From an uncultured Lachnospiraceae bacterium (GTDB lineage: Bacteria > Bacillota > Clostridia > Lachnospirales > Lachnospiraceae): a stretch of DNA of 5,509 bases. Shown piece after piece: positions 4,346-5,509 of this stretch. The notes beneath the pieces were generated by a model. The model did no database searches. It saw nothing but the letters and a program-made list of their open reading frames with translations, and had not been told where the DNA came from. Position 1 is the first letter of the stretch. The number at the start of each line of letters is the position of its first letter. The stretch lies in the NCBI GenBank assembly GCA_934351835.1, contig CAKRJP010000038.1:1-5509 (forward strand), in the 5' to 3' direction. The translations under genes and the position numbers were made by a program.

Positions 4346-5302
4346 AAAGAATTTTTGGAAAAAGCATTACGGCAAAATGTAATAATGACGGAGAATAAAG
4401 AGGTTTATAAAAAGCTCCCGTTAGCATATCGTGGAAGATATGATATTTTTACAGTAGAGACGAATGGTGTATTATGGATGGCTATTCACCCCAAAGATGA
4501 TGTCGGACTTGTTATGTTACGTAGAGACAGAGCGGGCGTAGAAAAAATGACAGGATTAAACTGTGCAATCTTTCTTAATCGAACTACATTTTATATAAAA
4601 GAAAAATTGATAGAAGAAGGAATTCCTTTTGTAATAGACGGAAAGCAAGTATTTCTCCCGTTTATTGGATATTTACTAAGTAAGGAAAATGAAAGAGAAT
4701 TGGCACCAGTTCATTTGATTTCGTTTTTGACGCAAAAAATGCTTCTGATGGCTATTTATGAACGATGGAATGAAGTGAAAGTATCTGATGCAGCGAAACG
4801 AATAGGAGTGTCAACAAAATCTGCAAGCCGGTGTTTTGATGAACTGGAATATTTAAATATTGATGTGTTGGGCATGAAAGGTAAATCAAGAGTTATCAAT
4901 ATTCCGGATGACCGAGAACAATTATGGCAACAGATTGAAAATGTATTAAGAAATCCGGTGATTCGAAGATTTGTTCTGAGAGAAGATATGAAACTAGAAA
5001 AGAAAGCAGGTATTTCTGCTTTGTGTGAGTATTCTCTTTTGTCAGATAATGTTTATCCTACTTATGCAGTAACAAAGAAAGAACTGAAAGATAGTGGGTT
5101 GAAAGTGGAAAAACAAGTGAGTGAATTGGAAGAAATTGGCTGTGTTGTTTTGGAACTGGGATATTTTATTGATTTTTTAGGAAAAGGATTTCAAGATCCC
5201 TTGAGCGTAGTATTGTCATTTACAGGAGAAGAGCAAGAAGAGGAGCGGGTTGATATTTCTATTAATGAGATGTTGGAGGAATATGTATGGTCAAAGGATT
5301 AG
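4343..5302 (+). CDS. abiEi: AbiEi-like antitoxin / winged-helix autorepressor of a type IV TA pair
   Basis: 319 residues from ATG 4343. Identification rests mainly on the next gene, an AbiEii toxin, with which this gene overlaps by 16 bases, and on its architecture. An N-terminal alpha/beta part (about 1-110; YRGRYDIFTVETNGVLWMAI) is followed by a winged helix at about 128-190 (FLTQKMLLMAIYERW, then VSDAAKRIGVSTKSASRCFDELEY). The C-terminal domain ends DPLSVVLSF, an acidic linker, and INEMLEEYVWSKD. AbiEi antitoxins combine a DNA-binding winged helix with a domain that neutralises the toxin without a stable complex, the defining trait of type IV systems. Length exceeds the classical streptococcal AbiEi, so this is a divergent subfamily, and a MarR-like annotation would also be expected. 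The operator-like repeat upstream supports autoregulation. The last 15 codons are repeated at 1315-1363. Confidence 0.75.
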   Translation: MKEFLEKALRQNVIMTENKEVYKKLPLAYRGRYDIFTVETNGVLWMAIHPKDDVGLVMLRRDRAGVEKMTGLNCAIFLNRTTFYIKEKLIEEGIPFVIDGKQVFLPFIGYLLSKENERELAPVHLISFLTQKMLLMAIYERWNEVKVSDAAKRIGVSTKSASRCFDELEYLNIDVLGMKGKSRVINIPDDREQLWQQIENVLRNPVIRRFVLREDMKLEKKAGISALCEYSLLSDNVYPTYAVTKKELKDSGLKVEKQVSELEEIGCVVLELGYFIDFLGKGFQDPLSVVLSFTGEEQEEERVDISINEMLEEYVWSKD

Positions 5303-5334
5303 ATATATTTCAGAAGTACTTTGCAGATTATGAA
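5254..5334 (+). repeat. 81-bp direct repeat, copy B (functional abiEi/abiEii junction)
   Basis: This is the intact partner of 1315-1395. It covers the last 15 codons and stop of abiEi, the GGAGG at 5275-5279, the abiEii ATG at 5287 and about 16 toxin codons. Here both reading frames continue as functional genes on their respective sides, so this copy is the source-like one and the upstream copy is the truncated one. Confidence 0.93.
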
Positions 5335-5509
5335 GAACAGTATGTTTTAATAGGCGGCGTAGCCTGTGATATTCTGTTTGAAAGCAATGAAGTAAATTTC
5401 AGGGCTACAAGAGATCTGGACATGGTTTTGATTGTTGAAGCATTAACTCCGGAGTTTGGAGAAAAATTTTGGAAGTTTATCGTTGATGGAAAATATAGAA
5501 ACAAAGCGA
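5287..5509 (+). CDS. abiEii: AbiEii-type nucleotidyltransferase toxin (3'-truncated by window end)
   Basis: 74 complete codons are visible. The start is ATG 5287 with GGAGG at 5275-5279, seven bases upstream and inside abiEi; the abiEi stop is at 5300-5302, so translation is probably coupled. The N-terminus MVKGLDIFQKYFADY is family-typical. YVLIGGVACDILF gives the nucleotidyltransferase glycine pair G23-G24, and RATRDLDMVLIVE gives the D43-x-D45 metal-binding aspartates. EFGEKFWKFI follows. These are the DUF1814/AbiEii (MNT-fold) features. Characterised relatives use NTP: AbiEii binds GTP, and the mycobacterial MenT3 adds nucleotides to tRNA acceptor ends, stopping translation. The catalytic lysine and C-terminal region of the family lie outside the window, so intactness cannot be judged. 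By family it arrests growth, which can abort phage infection. Confidence 0.85.
   Translation, partial: MVKGLDIFQKYFADYEEQYVLIGGVACDILFESNEVNFRATRDLDMVLIVEALTPEFGEKFWKFIVDGKYRNKA

Noticed and set aside
1315..5334. Direct repeats as attachment sites of an integrase-type element or IS target duplication
   Set aside because: No integrase, transposase or excisionase gene lies between them. The repeat is coding sequence internal to abiE and far longer than a target duplication, so homologous recombination fits better. The HTH in Fic is not evidence of an excisionase.

Overview
The window looks like chromosomal DNA from a gut-type Clostridia, probably Lachnospiraceae. The base composition is AT-rich, genes are preceded by strong GGAGG-type ribosome binding sites, and the flavodoxin, cupin/CMD, Fic and AbiE proteins are of types I associate with that family. 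This placement comes from protein style; no marker gene is present. All recognisable genes lie on the + strand.

Positions 1-1162 look like ordinary metabolic chromosome: the 3' part of a short-chain flavodoxin, then, 28 bases later, a two-domain carboxymuconolactone-decarboxylase-like/cupin protein, probably in one operon.

From about 1250 to the end the window changes to an accessory, toxin/defence-like region. It opens with a scar at 1253-1404. The start of what looks like a GNAT acetyltransferase gene is fused to a short piece of an abiE locus, covering the last codons of the antitoxin and the first codons of the toxin. A hairpin terminator follows. Next comes a promoter whose -35 overlaps that terminator, then a Schlafen-type AlbA_2 / HATPase_c_4 / winged-helix protein (1550-2803). 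An AT-rich gap with an imperfect palindrome and an extended -10 leads to a Fic AMP-transferase with an N-terminal HTH and a built-in inhibitory motif (3062-3952). Gene debris follows (3946-4218), including the first 12 or so codons of a low-molecular-weight protein tyrosine phosphatase, closed by a second terminator. The last unit has its own promoter and a perfect 9-bp inverted repeat. It is a bicistronic AbiE-type (type IV) toxin-antitoxin pair: AbiEi-like antitoxin (4343-5302) and AbiEii nucleotidyltransferase toxin (from 5287, cut by the window end).

The most striking feature is an 81-bp direct repeat (1315-1395 and 5254-5334, 79 of 81 identical). It spans the overlapping abiEi stop/abiEii start and flanks the whole AlbA_2-Fic-abiEi segment. 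Recombination between the copies would remove 3939 bp, including the antitoxin gene, while leaving the toxin start intact. This suggests that the cassette was built or rearranged by recombination at abiE loci. The three systems appear to be separate transcription units rather than one operon, each with signs of its own control.
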